From Accumulibacter sp. (lineage in GTDB: Bacteria; Pseudomonadota; Gammaproteobacteria; Burkholderiales; Rhodocyclaceae): 64,000 bases of DNA. Position numbers and translations under genes: made by a program. Below the pieces are notes generated by a model, which saw nothing but the letters and a program-made list of their open reading frames with translations, was not told the origin of the DNA and made no database searches. Location of the stretch: positions 206,289-270,288 of the forward strand of contig NZ_JAPUVI010000022.1 of NCBI RefSeq assembly GCF_029255285.1, given 5' to 3'. Shown one piece after another: positions 47,260 to 55,400 of this stretch. Every line of letters starts with the position of its first letter. Positions within the stretch are counted from its first letter, which is position 1.

Positions 47260-49103
47260 CGGGTGGCTCCGGCAGGTGGCCAGACCGGGACGACCGGCTC
47301 CTCGTAGATCAGCGGCGTCCCGACCGGCGGCAGCGGCGGCAGCGTACCGTCGCTCGCCGGCAAGCGCGCGGCGTTGTCCTGCAGCGTCTGGTCGATCGGC
47401 CCCAGGCTATTGTTGTTAAGGTCGTCGATTGCCGGGTCGTCGTCGACCCCGACATCGCTCTTGATGCGAGTCTTCATCGAATCGCCGCCGATCGTCAGGG
47501 CATCGTGCAGGTCGTCCGGATCGACCAGCGTATCGAGACCCTCGATCCTGACGCTGAACTCGGCGTCGAGGTCGACCTTCGGCGGCGTCACCGCCAGGGC
47601 CGCGTCCAGTCCGGCGGCGACCTTGATCTGCGGCGGGATGCAGAAGCGGAAGACGAGCAGGAACCAGAGGTTGAAGATGAAGACGACGATCGGCAGAAAG
47701 AGGCTGAGGACGAAAAGCGCGATGATCGTGATCAACGGAATCGAGAAGCTGCAGATGGCCTCGCCGCCCATTTCGCCGCCATCCGCCGCGTTGTCCTTGA
47801 CTTTCGGCGACAGGTGCTGCGGCTGCACGAAGCGTATCGGCGACAGCTTGCCGCGCGGCCTCGTCGCCGCCTGCGCGGCGAGTTCGCGCAGGTCGGGCAT
47901 CTTGATCGTGATCGGCCGGTTGGCGGCACCCAGCACGTCGAATGGTGCGGCGACGCGAAAAGCGTCGCTCGGCAGGCTCCAGACGAGCGGGCCGTGACAG
48001 TCGGGGGTCTTGCCGACGCGCGACGGGCAGGAGTGATGTTGGCGCACGAAACAGCGGATCTCGTAGGTCATCAGGTCGTCGAAACGCGCCGCGCCGGTGG
48101 CGTCGTGCTGCAGTCCGCCAGTCGGTATCGTGCCGTAGTAAAGGCTGCAGCCGGCGGCGTCGTGCTGCGCTTCGCGCGGGTCGGGGATGACGGGAAACAG
48201 CGGATACCACTGCTCGCCGCCGGTGACATCGGCGACCAGTTTCTCGGCGCTGTCGAGATGACGCCATTCGCCATAGACGCGGCTCGTCCGGCCGTCCTGC
48301 TGGGTCGGAAACCAGGCGTCGATGTCTACCGTGACGCCGTGTTCGTCGTACCAGCGCTGCAGGCGTTTGCGTTCCGCTTCCAGCTTGTCGCGTTTGTCGG
48401 CCAACAGGGCCGACCAGTCGGTCTGCTTCTCGTGCGCCGCGTGCCGCGCCTGTTGCCGTTGGGCATTGGCGCGCAGCCCGGCGCTGGCCTGCGGGTCGCT
48501 CGCCGCGGCATCGAGCGTCAGCAGCTCGTGCAGTTCGGCGGCCATCGCCTGCGCGGCCTTCGCCTGTTCGGTGACGGTTTCTGCGCTCAGCCCCGGCGGC
48601 AGGATGCTGCGTCGGCGGCGCACGACGAATCCCGCCTGGCAGACCTGTTGACGAGCGACGCGCGGGAAACCAGGTGCGTCGCAATGGAGCTGACAGGTGA
48701 CCAGGTAGTGACGGTCGTGCGCCGGCTGGTAAAGTTTGCGCAGGCTGGTCGGCGCCAGGCGGGCGCGATAGACCGTCGCCTTGGCCGGCGTCGTGCCGTC
48801 GGCTTCGTACTTCGGTGCCGGCTTGCCGGCGGCGGTCAGCGGCAGCAGGCAAAGGACTTTCGCGGCAAACGATCCGGCTTCGACGAGCTGATAGGCATTG
48901 ACCACGTCGATCTGATCATCGTACTTCAGCGAACGCTGCGGATGGGCGAGAAAGTCCTTGATGAAATCGTCACCGGCGAACTTCTGGATCGCCGGCCGGC
49001 TGACCCGGCCGTCAGCCGGCAGCCCGGGCCGCGGCCAGCGGTACCACGGGCCGACCAGACGCCAGTCGGGTAGCGGATGTTTCGCCTGGCGTGTGATCAC
49101 CAT
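47256..49103 (-). CDS. eCIS baseplate-region protein with a long membrane segment
   Basis: 615 residues from ATG 49103. The N-terminal ~440 residues are soluble, with several Cys/His and a charged helical part. Then comes a hydrophobic stretch of about 40 residues (ICSFSIPLITIIALFVLSLF through VFIFNLWFLLVFRFCIPP, DNA 47632-47765), long enough for one or two membrane helices, and an acidic tail. No family is recognised. It sits between gpV and gp25, where Afp/PVC-type clusters have spike-tip or baseplate genes. A membrane helix in a structural block is unusual and could anchor the particle or enter the target membrane. Starts within the last codons of the gpV gene. Confidence 0.6.
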   Translation of the reverse strand: MVITRQAKHPLPDWRLVGPWYRWPRPGLPADGRVSRPAIQKFAGDDFIKDFLAHPQRSLKYDDQIDVVNAYQLVEAGSFAAKVLCLLPLTAAGKPAPKYEADGTTPAKATVYRARLAPTSLRKLYQPAHDRHYLVTCQLHCDAPGFPRVARQQVCQAGFVVRRRRSILPPGLSAETVTEQAKAAQAMAAELHELLTLDAAASDPQASAGLRANAQRQQARHAAHEKQTDWSALLADKRDKLEAERKRLQRWYDEHGVTVDIDAWFPTQQDGRTSRVYGEWRHLDSAEKLVADVTGGEQWYPLFPVIPDPREAQHDAAGCSLYYGTIPTGGLQHDATGAARFDDLMTYEIRCFVRQHHSCPSRVGKTPDCHGPLVWSLPSDAFRVAAPFDVLGAANRPITIKMPDLRELAAQAATRPRGKLSPIRFVQPQHLSPKVKDNAADGGEMGGEAICSFSIPLITIIALFVLSLFLPIVVFIFNLWFLLVFRFCIPPQIKVAAGLDAALAVTPPKVDLDAEFSVRIEGLDTLVDPDDLHDALTIGGDSMKTRIKSDVGVDDDPAIDDLNNNSLGPIDQTLQDNAARLPASDGTLPPLPPVGTPLIYEEPVVPVWPPAGATR

Positions 49104-49768
49104 ACGTTCCCCGCACCCGGCGTGTAGCTCGGCGAAACGACGCCGCTCGAAGCGATCAGCGTCGTGCACTGCACGATGCCATCGCAACTGACCATCGGCG
49201 CATGCACGTTGACCGCCGAGGCATTGATTTCGACCGTCGCGTTGGCGGTGATCGTCACCTGACCGGCGATGTTGATGTTGATCTTGCAGCCGTTGCTGTG
49301 CTCGATAGTGAGCTCCTGCGCGCCGTCGTCGAGCACGATGCGGTGGCCGCTTTCCATCGACACGGTGACCTTGGCCGCGCCGTCGCTGTCGTCGAACTGC
49401 AGGAGGCTCCCCGAACGCGTCTTCAGCGTGCGCAGATTGTTCGCCGCCGCGGCCGACTCGGGCAGCGCACGGCTGCCGTTCCAGCAGGCACCGACGATGT
49501 AGGGCCGCGCCGGATCGCCGGCCTCGAAAGCCAGCACCACCTGCGAATCGACCTCGGGCAGGATCTCAAGGCCCTGATCCTGGTCGGCATAGGGCGTAAG
49601 CAGCGTCGCCCAGGTAAAGACGGCTTCGCCGGCCGTGCCGAAAGCGGGAATCCTCACCTTGATGCGCCCCTTGCCGTCCGGGTCGACGAGGTCGCTGACC
49701 GCCGCCGGGTAGAGCCCGAACCAGCGCGGCCCTTCGCCGTCGCGCGGAAAACGCGGGTCGCCGTTCAT
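49097..49768 (-). CDS. gpV/VgrG-type spike protein
   Basis: 223 residues. An OB-fold followed by a Gly/Ser-poor beta-helix needle: RWFGLYPAAVSDLVDPDGKG, then RIKVRIPAFG, then LEILPEVDSQVVLAFEAGDP and PYIVGACWNG, all hallmarks of phage baseplate protein V and the C-terminal half of VgrG. It forms the piercing trimer. In Afp/PVC the hub and spike are one gene (Afp8); here they are two overlapping genes. ATG overlaps the gpD stop. Confidence 0.85.
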   Translation of the reverse strand: MNGDPRFPRDGEGPRWFGLYPAAVSDLVDPDGKGRIKVRIPAFGTAGEAVFTWATLLTPYADQDQGLEILPEVDSQVVLAFEAGDPARPYIVGACWNGSRALPESAAAANNLRTLKTRSGSLLQFDDSDGAAKVTVSMESGHRIVLDDGAQELTIEHSNGCKININIAGQVTITANATVEINASAVNVHAPMVSCDGIVQCTTLIASSGVVSPSYTPGAGNVW

Positions 49769-50859
49769 GTCGCCCTCCCCAGCCAGGCGCGTTCGGCGTC
49801 GAAGTGCGTCCGGTAGCCGCTCGTCTGGTCGTACTGGTGGCGGACGCGCGTCACGTAATAGCCATCGCCCTCGAACAGCGGGCTGACGCGTTCGAGACGC
49901 AGCAGGCTGCCGACGCCGATCGCGGTGCTGCCGTCGGCGACGCCGGTGACGCCGACGAAGCGTCGCGCCCGCCCGAGCAGCGAGGCGCGCGCCATGGCGC
50001 CCGCCTCGCTGTCGGCCAACGGCACGTCGCGCACGCGGTAGCTGACCCGCTCGCCGAACGCCCGTTCGAGCACCTGCGCGCCATGCGTGTTGCCTTGCGC
50101 TTCGGCGGCGATCGCACTGGACTCGGCAGCCTCGTCGATGGCGTCCTGATCGCCGTCGTCGAAGCCTCCGACGACGACCTTGCTGCGCTGCGCGGCGAGA
50201 TCGGCGCGCAGGCGGACCTGCCGCAGATTACTGCCCTGGATCAGCGTCACGGCGTTGCCGCCGCGCCGGTCGCGCGTCGCCATGTGCAGCGCGTCGCCGT
50301 CCACCCAGACCTCGGCCGCCAACCGCCGCGCGCGCTCGCGCAGGAAGGCCAGGTCGCTCTGATTCCATTGCTGCGCCAGCGGCCAGGTCGGGCCGGCGAC
50401 GTCGGCTACCGCGCTCAGGCCGTGCTCGGCGGCAATCTGCTGCAGGAGGTCGGCTTCGCTGACGTTTTCATAGGTCTTGAAGCGCCGCGTCAAACGCAGG
50501 TCCATCAGCCGATCCTCGGCCAGGCAGACGACTTCCGGCGTGCGTCCCTGCTCCATCGACAGTTCGAGCGCGCTGAGCTTGCCGGCGAACATTTCGCGGC
50601 GCGCGTCGGTCGGGCCCAGCGCGACACGCAATTCCTTGCCGAAATCGAGCACCGCGCCGTCCAGCCAGTTGAGCCGCTCGTTCGGCTCACCCGAACGCGG
50701 CCCGACGGCGACGAAAGTCGCCAGCAGGCGGCGCAGGCCGTGGACGTCCTCGTCGATCTGCAGCAGGCAGACGTCGCGTGCCAGTTCGGCATTCGCCCGC
50801 CCGTCGACCTTGATCTCGGGGATCGTCGAGGCCTGCAGCGGACTCGGGATCAGCGGCAT
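49765..50859 (-). CDS. gpD-like baseplate hub protein (phage late control D)
   Basis: 364 residues matching the gp27/gpD hub fold. It has an N-terminal beta-rich region (IPEIKVDGRANAELARDVCL), a later AEHGLSAVADVAG, then SDLAFLRERARRLAAEVWV, typical of the VgrG N-terminal half. It seats the tube on the spike. Together with the next gene it makes a split VgrG. The C-terminus (YYVTRVRHQYD) is typical of the family. Confidence 0.85.
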   Translation of the reverse strand: MPLIPSPLQASTIPEIKVDGRANAELARDVCLLQIDEDVHGLRRLLATFVAVGPRSGEPNERLNWLDGAVLDFGKELRVALGPTDARREMFAGKLSALELSMEQGRTPEVVCLAEDRLMDLRLTRRFKTYENVSEADLLQQIAAEHGLSAVADVAGPTWPLAQQWNQSDLAFLRERARRLAAEVWVDGDALHMATRDRRGGNAVTLIQGSNLRQVRLRADLAAQRSKVVVGGFDDGDQDAIDEAAESSAIAAEAQGNTHGAQVLERAFGERVSYRVRDVPLADSEAGAMARASLLGRARRFVGVTGVADGSTAIGVGSLLRLERVSPLFEGDGYYVTRVRHQYDQTSGYRTHFDAERAWLGRAT

Positions 50860-50881
50860 CGTCGCGTCCTCATGCTGTCAC

Positions 50882-51064
50882 TCAATCGTCGAAACCCCAG
50901 GCCTGCGTGCGCGCCGCCAGTTGTGCGTCGCGCCGCGCCAGTTGCTGCCAGCGCTGCAAGGCCTCGGCCGACGCCTCGCTGCGCGGCGGCTCGCCGCCGC
51001 TGGCGCCGGCGCCCGGCGCATCGACTTCGACTTCGGCGTCAACTTCGCCAATTTCGATCGGCAT
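50882..51064 (-). CDS. Small DUF5908-type eCIS protein (Afp6-like)
   Basis: 60 residues beginning MPIEIGEVDAEVEVDAPG. The MP-(I/V)-E-I start and short length are those of the DUF5908 proteins located between the LysM adaptor and the hub/spike gene in eCIS loci. The C-terminal half is helical and charged. GAGGAAG precedes the ATG. Role in assembly is unknown. Confidence 0.6.
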   Translation of the reverse strand: MPIEIGEVDAEVEVDAPGAGASGGEPPRSEASAEALQRWQQLARRDAQLAARTQAWGFDD

Positions 51065-51076
51065 CGCTCTTCCTCG

Positions 51077-52327
51077 TCACGGGTTGCGGCGCGCGCGCCT
51101 GCCGCGGCAGCCGCAGTCGTCAGAGCGGCGGGGCGGCAGGCCCGGCGGTGGCGCCACCTTCGGGCCGCCGCCAGCAGACGGGGCGGACGCCAGCCAGCCC
51201 GGCTGCGTGGGATCGCGCCGTGCCATCGGCCGCGCGCTACCGAAGCGCGGGCGCAGCGGTACGCCGGCACCCCACGGGCGATCGGCGGCGTCCGCAACTT
51301 CGCCGCTCGCCAGACCGAAGGCTGCCAGGCTGCCGCTCGCACCCTGTTCGTGGGCCGCGCCGCGGACCTGCGCGATGGCGCCGCCGAGGCCGCCTTGACT
51401 GGTCAGCGCCTGCCCCTGGTGCACCGGGTCGATGGCGGCCGCCCGACCCGGCGACGGCGTCGCACGCGGCGAGTCGCCGCCGCCAGCGAGCGCGGCCGCG
51501 CTGACCAGCGGCAAATCGGCGGCGACCTGCGCCGCGTCGCTGCCCTGCCCGCCGAAGCCGCGGGCCACGCCGCGGCCGGCGCCGGCCGGCAAGGGGACTT
51601 CCTGACCGAGTGTCAGCTGCAGCGGATTGCCCAGGCCTTCGGCCAGCGCCCGCCAGGCCGCCGGATCGAAACCGTTGCGCGCCGCAAGTTGGGCCAGGCT
51701 CTCGCCGGGCATGGCCTGCGCGATACGTTCGGGCGACTGGCTGTTGCCCTGCGTGCCGGGCGAGCCCGCCGCCAGCGCGCTGCCGGCGCCCGGCCGCGCC
51801 GGCTGACCGGCCGCGGCGCCGCCGTTCGCGGCGGCGGCGTTGGCCGGCGCCGGCGTGTAGGTCCAGCGCGGGTCCTGACCCTTGATGCTGACCGACACCT
51901 TGGCGCGCAGCGGCACGCCGTCGGCGTCGAACAGGTCGAGGTCGATATTGGCGCTCTCCATCGTTCCCTGCACCAGGAAGCTGCCCCATTCGAAAAGCAC
52001 GCGCGGCGGCGCTTCCTGGCCGGGGCGCGGGCCGCGCGGGCGGACGAAGCGCTCCACCGCCGCCGTCCGTTCGAGGACGCTCACGCCGGCCTCGGTGGTC
52101 CCTTCGTCGGCCGTATCGAACACCAGATCGAAGCTCACCTGCATCTCGCCGGTCCCCGGGCGCTGGCGTGCCTGGGCGCCGGCCTGCGCGCCGCCGGCGG
52201 TGCGATTCGAGATCTGCACGCGCAGCGTCGTCGGATTGAACTGCACGTCCACCGACGTGTTGGGCGTCTCGGTCGGCCGCTCGCCGGAGCCGATCTCGGC
52301 CAGCCGGGCCTTGCGCAGCGCGCTCAT
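51077..52327 (-). CDS. LysM-containing tube-baseplate adaptor (Afp7-like)
   Basis: 416 residues. The N-terminal ~190 residues form a CIS tube-type domain: VDVQFNPTTLRVQISNRT, then MQVSFDLVFDT, then RVLFEWGSFLVQGTMESANI. After a Gly/Ala linker comes a LysM motif (AMPGESLAQLAARNGFDP then LTLGQEVPLP, near 260-305). A long Pro/Arg/Gly tail follows. In Afp/PVC the equivalent links the inner tube to the hub. ATG overlaps the upstream tube gene stop as ATGA. The extended disordered tail is longer than usual. Confidence 0.82.
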   Translation of the reverse strand: MSALRKARLAEIGSGERPTETPNTSVDVQFNPTTLRVQISNRTAGGAQAGAQARQRPGTGEMQVSFDLVFDTADEGTTEAGVSVLERTAAVERFVRPRGPRPGQEAPPRVLFEWGSFLVQGTMESANIDLDLFDADGVPLRAKVSVSIKGQDPRWTYTPAPANAAAANGGAAAGQPARPGAGSALAAGSPGTQGNSQSPERIAQAMPGESLAQLAARNGFDPAAWRALAEGLGNPLQLTLGQEVPLPAGAGRGVARGFGGQGSDAAQVAADLPLVSAAALAGGGDSPRATPSPGRAAAIDPVHQGQALTSQGGLGGAIAQVRGAAHEQGASGSLAAFGLASGEVADAADRPWGAGVPLRPRFGSARPMARRDPTQPGWLASAPSAGGGPKVAPPPGLPPRRSDDCGCRGRRARRNP

Positions 52328-52875
52328 GCCGGCACCTCGGCAGGCAGCAGGCGCAGCCCTTCGTGCGCGATCGACAATTCCTCGATGGCGATCTCGCCGG
52401 TCTTGGCGTTCAGTTCGGGGCCGCGAATCTTCGCCGGCAGGCCGCGATCGAACATCCAGGTGGCGCGTACCGTCCGGTCGGCGCTCATCACGTAGACGAT
52501 GCCGTCGTAGCGCGCCACCGGACGTTCGCCGTTGACGATGCGCTGCAGCCAGTGCCAGAGGTCGGCATTCGCCTGGCCATCGCCGCCCGACGGGTAGAAC
52601 ATGCCGCGCTTGAGCAGCAGCGGCTGGTACTTGGCGCGCCCGACGCGCCGTATCGTGCCGTTGTTGCGGCCACCCTCCTGATACTCCTGAACGTCCATCT
52701 CGATCTCGAGCCCGCTGCATTCCTGAAAAGCACCGCTGCCGAGCAGGGCCGCTCCCTGCGCCGGGCTGTAGCCGTCACCGGCGCCGGGCAGACGCTGGCG
52801 ACCGGCGATGATGTCGGGCGAGCGCAGCAGCTTCACTTCGAAGCGGAAGGCGGGCAGGATCAGGAACTCGGGCAT
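52324..52875 (-). CDS. Second inner tube protein (gp19-like)
   Basis: 183 residues of the T4 gp19/tail-tube family. It has FRFEVKLL at the start, CSGLEIEMDVQEYQEGG, then LLLKRGMFYP and EELSIAHEGLRLLP at the end. These are the same landmarks as the main tube protein at 54935-55384, but here with insertions. In Afp/PVC the second tube protein (Afp5) forms the ring touching the baseplate. It follows the second sheath gene by seven bases. Confidence 0.82.
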   Translation of the reverse strand: MPEFLILPAFRFEVKLLRSPDIIAGRQRLPGAGDGYSPAQGAALLGSGAFQECSGLEIEMDVQEYQEGGRNNGTIRRVGRAKYQPLLLKRGMFYPSGGDGQANADLWHWLQRIVNGERPVARYDGIVYVMSADRTVRATWMFDRGLPAKIRGPELNAKTGEIAIEELSIAHEGLRLLPAEVPA

Positions 52876-52882
52876 GGCCGCC

Positions 52883-54886
52883 TCACTCCTCGAGATTGAG
52901 CGTGCCGTCGCCGTCGCGGCGCAGGCGGACGAGTAGGAATTCGAGCGGCTCGGCCGGCGCGACGCCGATGTCGATCAGCAGTTCGCCACGCTCGAGGCGC
53001 GGCGTCTCCGTATGCACACGCACGAAGAAGGATTCCGACTCGCTGCGCCCGACGAAGGCGCCGCGGCGGAACAGACCGCGCAACAGGCTTTCGATGGCGT
53101 GCTGCAGGTCGCGCCAGAGATCCGGGCCGTTGGGTTCGAAGACCGCCCACTGCATTTCCGCCAGCAGCGTCCGGCGCAGCATCAGGATCAGGCGGCGCAC
53201 CGACAATTGGCGCCAGTCGCGCTCGCGCGACAGCGTGCGCGCGGCGAGCAGCGCAATTCCGTCAGGCCCGCGCGCGAAGCAGTTGATTCCCTGCCCATGC
53301 AGCGCATCGGCCCGCCCCTCCGGTTGCGCCTCGGCGAGATGGATGATCTGGCGGGCGATCTCGTTCGCCGGGCCGTACTGGATGCCATAGGCGAACTCGC
53401 GCCGGGCGATGATGCCGGCCGCCACGGCCGACGGCGGCAATTGATCGCGCCGGGCCGGCACCGGATCGACGGCATCGGCCGTCCGGCGGGCCGGCACCAG
53501 CCACGGGTGATAGGCCGCCGCCCAACCGCTGTCGAATTGCGCCCGCCACTGCTCGATGCGGGCCTGCGACAGGCCAGGTGGCACGTCGAACAGCGCGATC
53601 ACCGCCTGCGTGCTCTCGCAGAAGTCGAGCACGCGCTGCTGCAGACCAACGATGGTCGCCAGCCCGGCCTGCGTGCGCGGATCGACGATCAATCCGCAGA
53701 GCGCGCTCGGCGGCACCCGGCTGGCCGTCGTGCTCGTCGTGACCTCGAGGCAGGCGGCGAATTCCGCGCCGGCACTGCTCGACACGCGCTCTTCGACGAC
53801 CTCCGGGCCGGCCCACTGCGCCGCCACGTAGAGATCAGGAACGACCAGCTGGCTGACCGTCTCGCTGTGCGCCAGTGCGCTGATCCCGGCGCCTGGCCGG
53901 TCGTCGGCGACCGACCAGCGGCTGTCGAAAAAGTCGTCGGCGATGATCGTCGACCAGTCGTCGCGCCCGCCGGCAAAGGCGGTGCTCGAGCCGCGCAGCG
54001 TTTCGAGCCGCGCCGCGAGCGGCACGAGGCGCGTCGCCGCCCAGTCGGGGTGCGGCCAGAGCAGCGTCGAACGATCGCACAGCACGCTCGCCAGACTCTC
54101 CGGATGATCGGGCGACAGCGCCAGATTCTCGAAGCGCTCGCGGCGACCGGCCCCGTCGGTGATCGACACGCTGGCGCTGACCAGTTCGGCGCGTAGCGGT
54201 GGCGACGCCGGCGCGCCGTCGAGCGCCAGCCGCCAGCGCTCGCGCGCCCGCTCGCGGTCGCGCACGCGCTGCAAGCCGGTGCAAAAGGCCAGTGTGGCGA
54301 CACCGAGGGCGTCGGTCAGCCGCAGGCAGCAGCCGACGGCGAGCGCGCTGCGCGGGTCGACCAGCAGGCGGCCCAGCGGATCGAGCGAGAAGGCCAGCGC
54401 GCTGGTCGAAAACTCTACCGCCACGCCGAGCCGGTTGCCCCACGTACCTTCGTTGCGCGCCACGAAGTCGAGATCGGCCGTAAAGGCGCCGCGCAGCTTG
54501 CCGATCGCACAGGCATCGGCGAGCGCCGCGTCGCGCGCGTGGACGATGCGCACGATCCACGCCAGCCGGCCACCCTGCTCGAAGTAGCTGGCGACGGCAT
54601 GCGGCAAGAGCCCCGGCCCCTCGAAACCGCCGAAGTGATGAACATATTCGTCGAAACTGCGCACCGCCACCGCCTGACTGCGCCGCCGCGGCCGCGCGAC
54701 ATCGCTCACCATGCGGTAGCCCGACGGCCAGTTCTCATCGACCAGCGGAACGTTGGCCGGGCCGCGCGGCGCCACGCCGACGAAGGCGCAGACGTCCATG
54801 CGCTGCGGATTGAACGCCGGCAATCGCGCGTCGGGCAGCGCAAAGACGCCGGGGGCGCCGAGCGGCGAACGGACGGGGGTCAGCAT
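52883..54886 (-). CDS. Second tail sheath protein
   Basis: 667 residues. N-terminal sheath handshake and domain I features (FVGVAPRGPANVPLVD; SFDEYVHHFGGF; AVASYFEQGGRLAWIVRIVH). The C-terminal conserved core (NEIARQIIHLAEAQPEGRAD, then GINCFARGPDG, then RRLILMLRRTLLAEMQWAVFEPNG, and the final EPLEFLLVRLRRDGDGTLNLEE) resembles the sheath at 55401-57263. Longer and more divergent than the first sheath, it probably forms a specialised ring near the baseplate or cap, as Afp3 and Afp4 do. Confidence 0.82.
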   Translation of the reverse strand: MLTPVRSPLGAPGVFALPDARLPAFNPQRMDVCAFVGVAPRGPANVPLVDENWPSGYRMVSDVARPRRRSQAVAVRSFDEYVHHFGGFEGPGLLPHAVASYFEQGGRLAWIVRIVHARDAALADACAIGKLRGAFTADLDFVARNEGTWGNRLGVAVEFSTSALAFSLDPLGRLLVDPRSALAVGCCLRLTDALGVATLAFCTGLQRVRDRERARERWRLALDGAPASPPLRAELVSASVSITDGAGRRERFENLALSPDHPESLASVLCDRSTLLWPHPDWAATRLVPLAARLETLRGSSTAFAGGRDDWSTIIADDFFDSRWSVADDRPGAGISALAHSETVSQLVVPDLYVAAQWAGPEVVEERVSSSAGAEFAACLEVTTSTTASRVPPSALCGLIVDPRTQAGLATIVGLQQRVLDFCESTQAVIALFDVPPGLSQARIEQWRAQFDSGWAAAYHPWLVPARRTADAVDPVPARRDQLPPSAVAAGIIARREFAYGIQYGPANEIARQIIHLAEAQPEGRADALHGQGINCFARGPDGIALLAARTLSRERDWRQLSVRRLILMLRRTLLAEMQWAVFEPNGPDLWRDLQHAIESLLRGLFRRGAFVGRSESESFFVRVHTETPRLERGELLIDIGVAPAEPLEFLLVRLRRDGDGTLNLEE

Positions 54887-54934
54887 GGCTGGACGATCAG
54901 CGGCGGTTGGGCCGGGACGTCGGCGGCACCGGAC

Positions 54935-55384
54935 CTAGAGGTACTCGACGCCTTCATGGACCAGATGGAGTTCTTCCATCGCCACCTCGCCGCCGCCTTT
55001 GGCGGCCAGCGTCGGGCCAACCCACTTCTTGGGCTGCGCATTGGTCAGCTTGAAGGCGGCGACCGGATTGCGCGCCTCGTCGAGCACGGTGATGGTCACC
55101 GTGCGCCGGCCGTCGCCGCCTTCACGGACGTCCTTGACCCACTGGAAGAGGTCGGTCGAGCCGATCAGGCCGCGTTTCAGCGTCACGTCCTCCTGCTTGA
55201 AGGTATTGGCGACCTTGCGCACCGTGTTGACCATGTCGTTGCCGTTGCGGTACTCGGAATAGTTGATCTCGGTCCCGAGACCCGAGGCATCGGAAAAACC
55301 TGCGATGACGCTGGTCTCGCTGCCGTTGCCGAGCGAGACCAGGAAATTGAAGGCGCCGTAGGGATTGTTGCGTTGCGTGGCCAT
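54935..55384 (-). CDS. Main inner tube protein (gp19-like, Afp1-like)
   Basis: 149 residues, canonical tail-tube length. NPYGAFNFLVSLG at the start, FSDASGLGTEINYSEYRNG in the middle, VTLKRGLIGSTDLFQWV, and a terminal MEELHLVHEGVEYL. Hexamers of this protein stack to form the tube that is driven into the target cell. It lies 16 bases after the main sheath gene, a universal arrangement in contractile tails. Confidence 0.9.
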   Translation of the reverse strand: MATQRNNPYGAFNFLVSLGNGSETSVIAGFSDASGLGTEINYSEYRNGNDMVNTVRKVANTFKQEDVTLKRGLIGSTDLFQWVKDVREGGDGRRTVTITVLDEARNPVAAFKLTNAQPKKWVGPTLAAKGGGEVAMEELHLVHEGVEYL

Positions 55385-55400
55385 CTGCTTGTCTCCTCAA

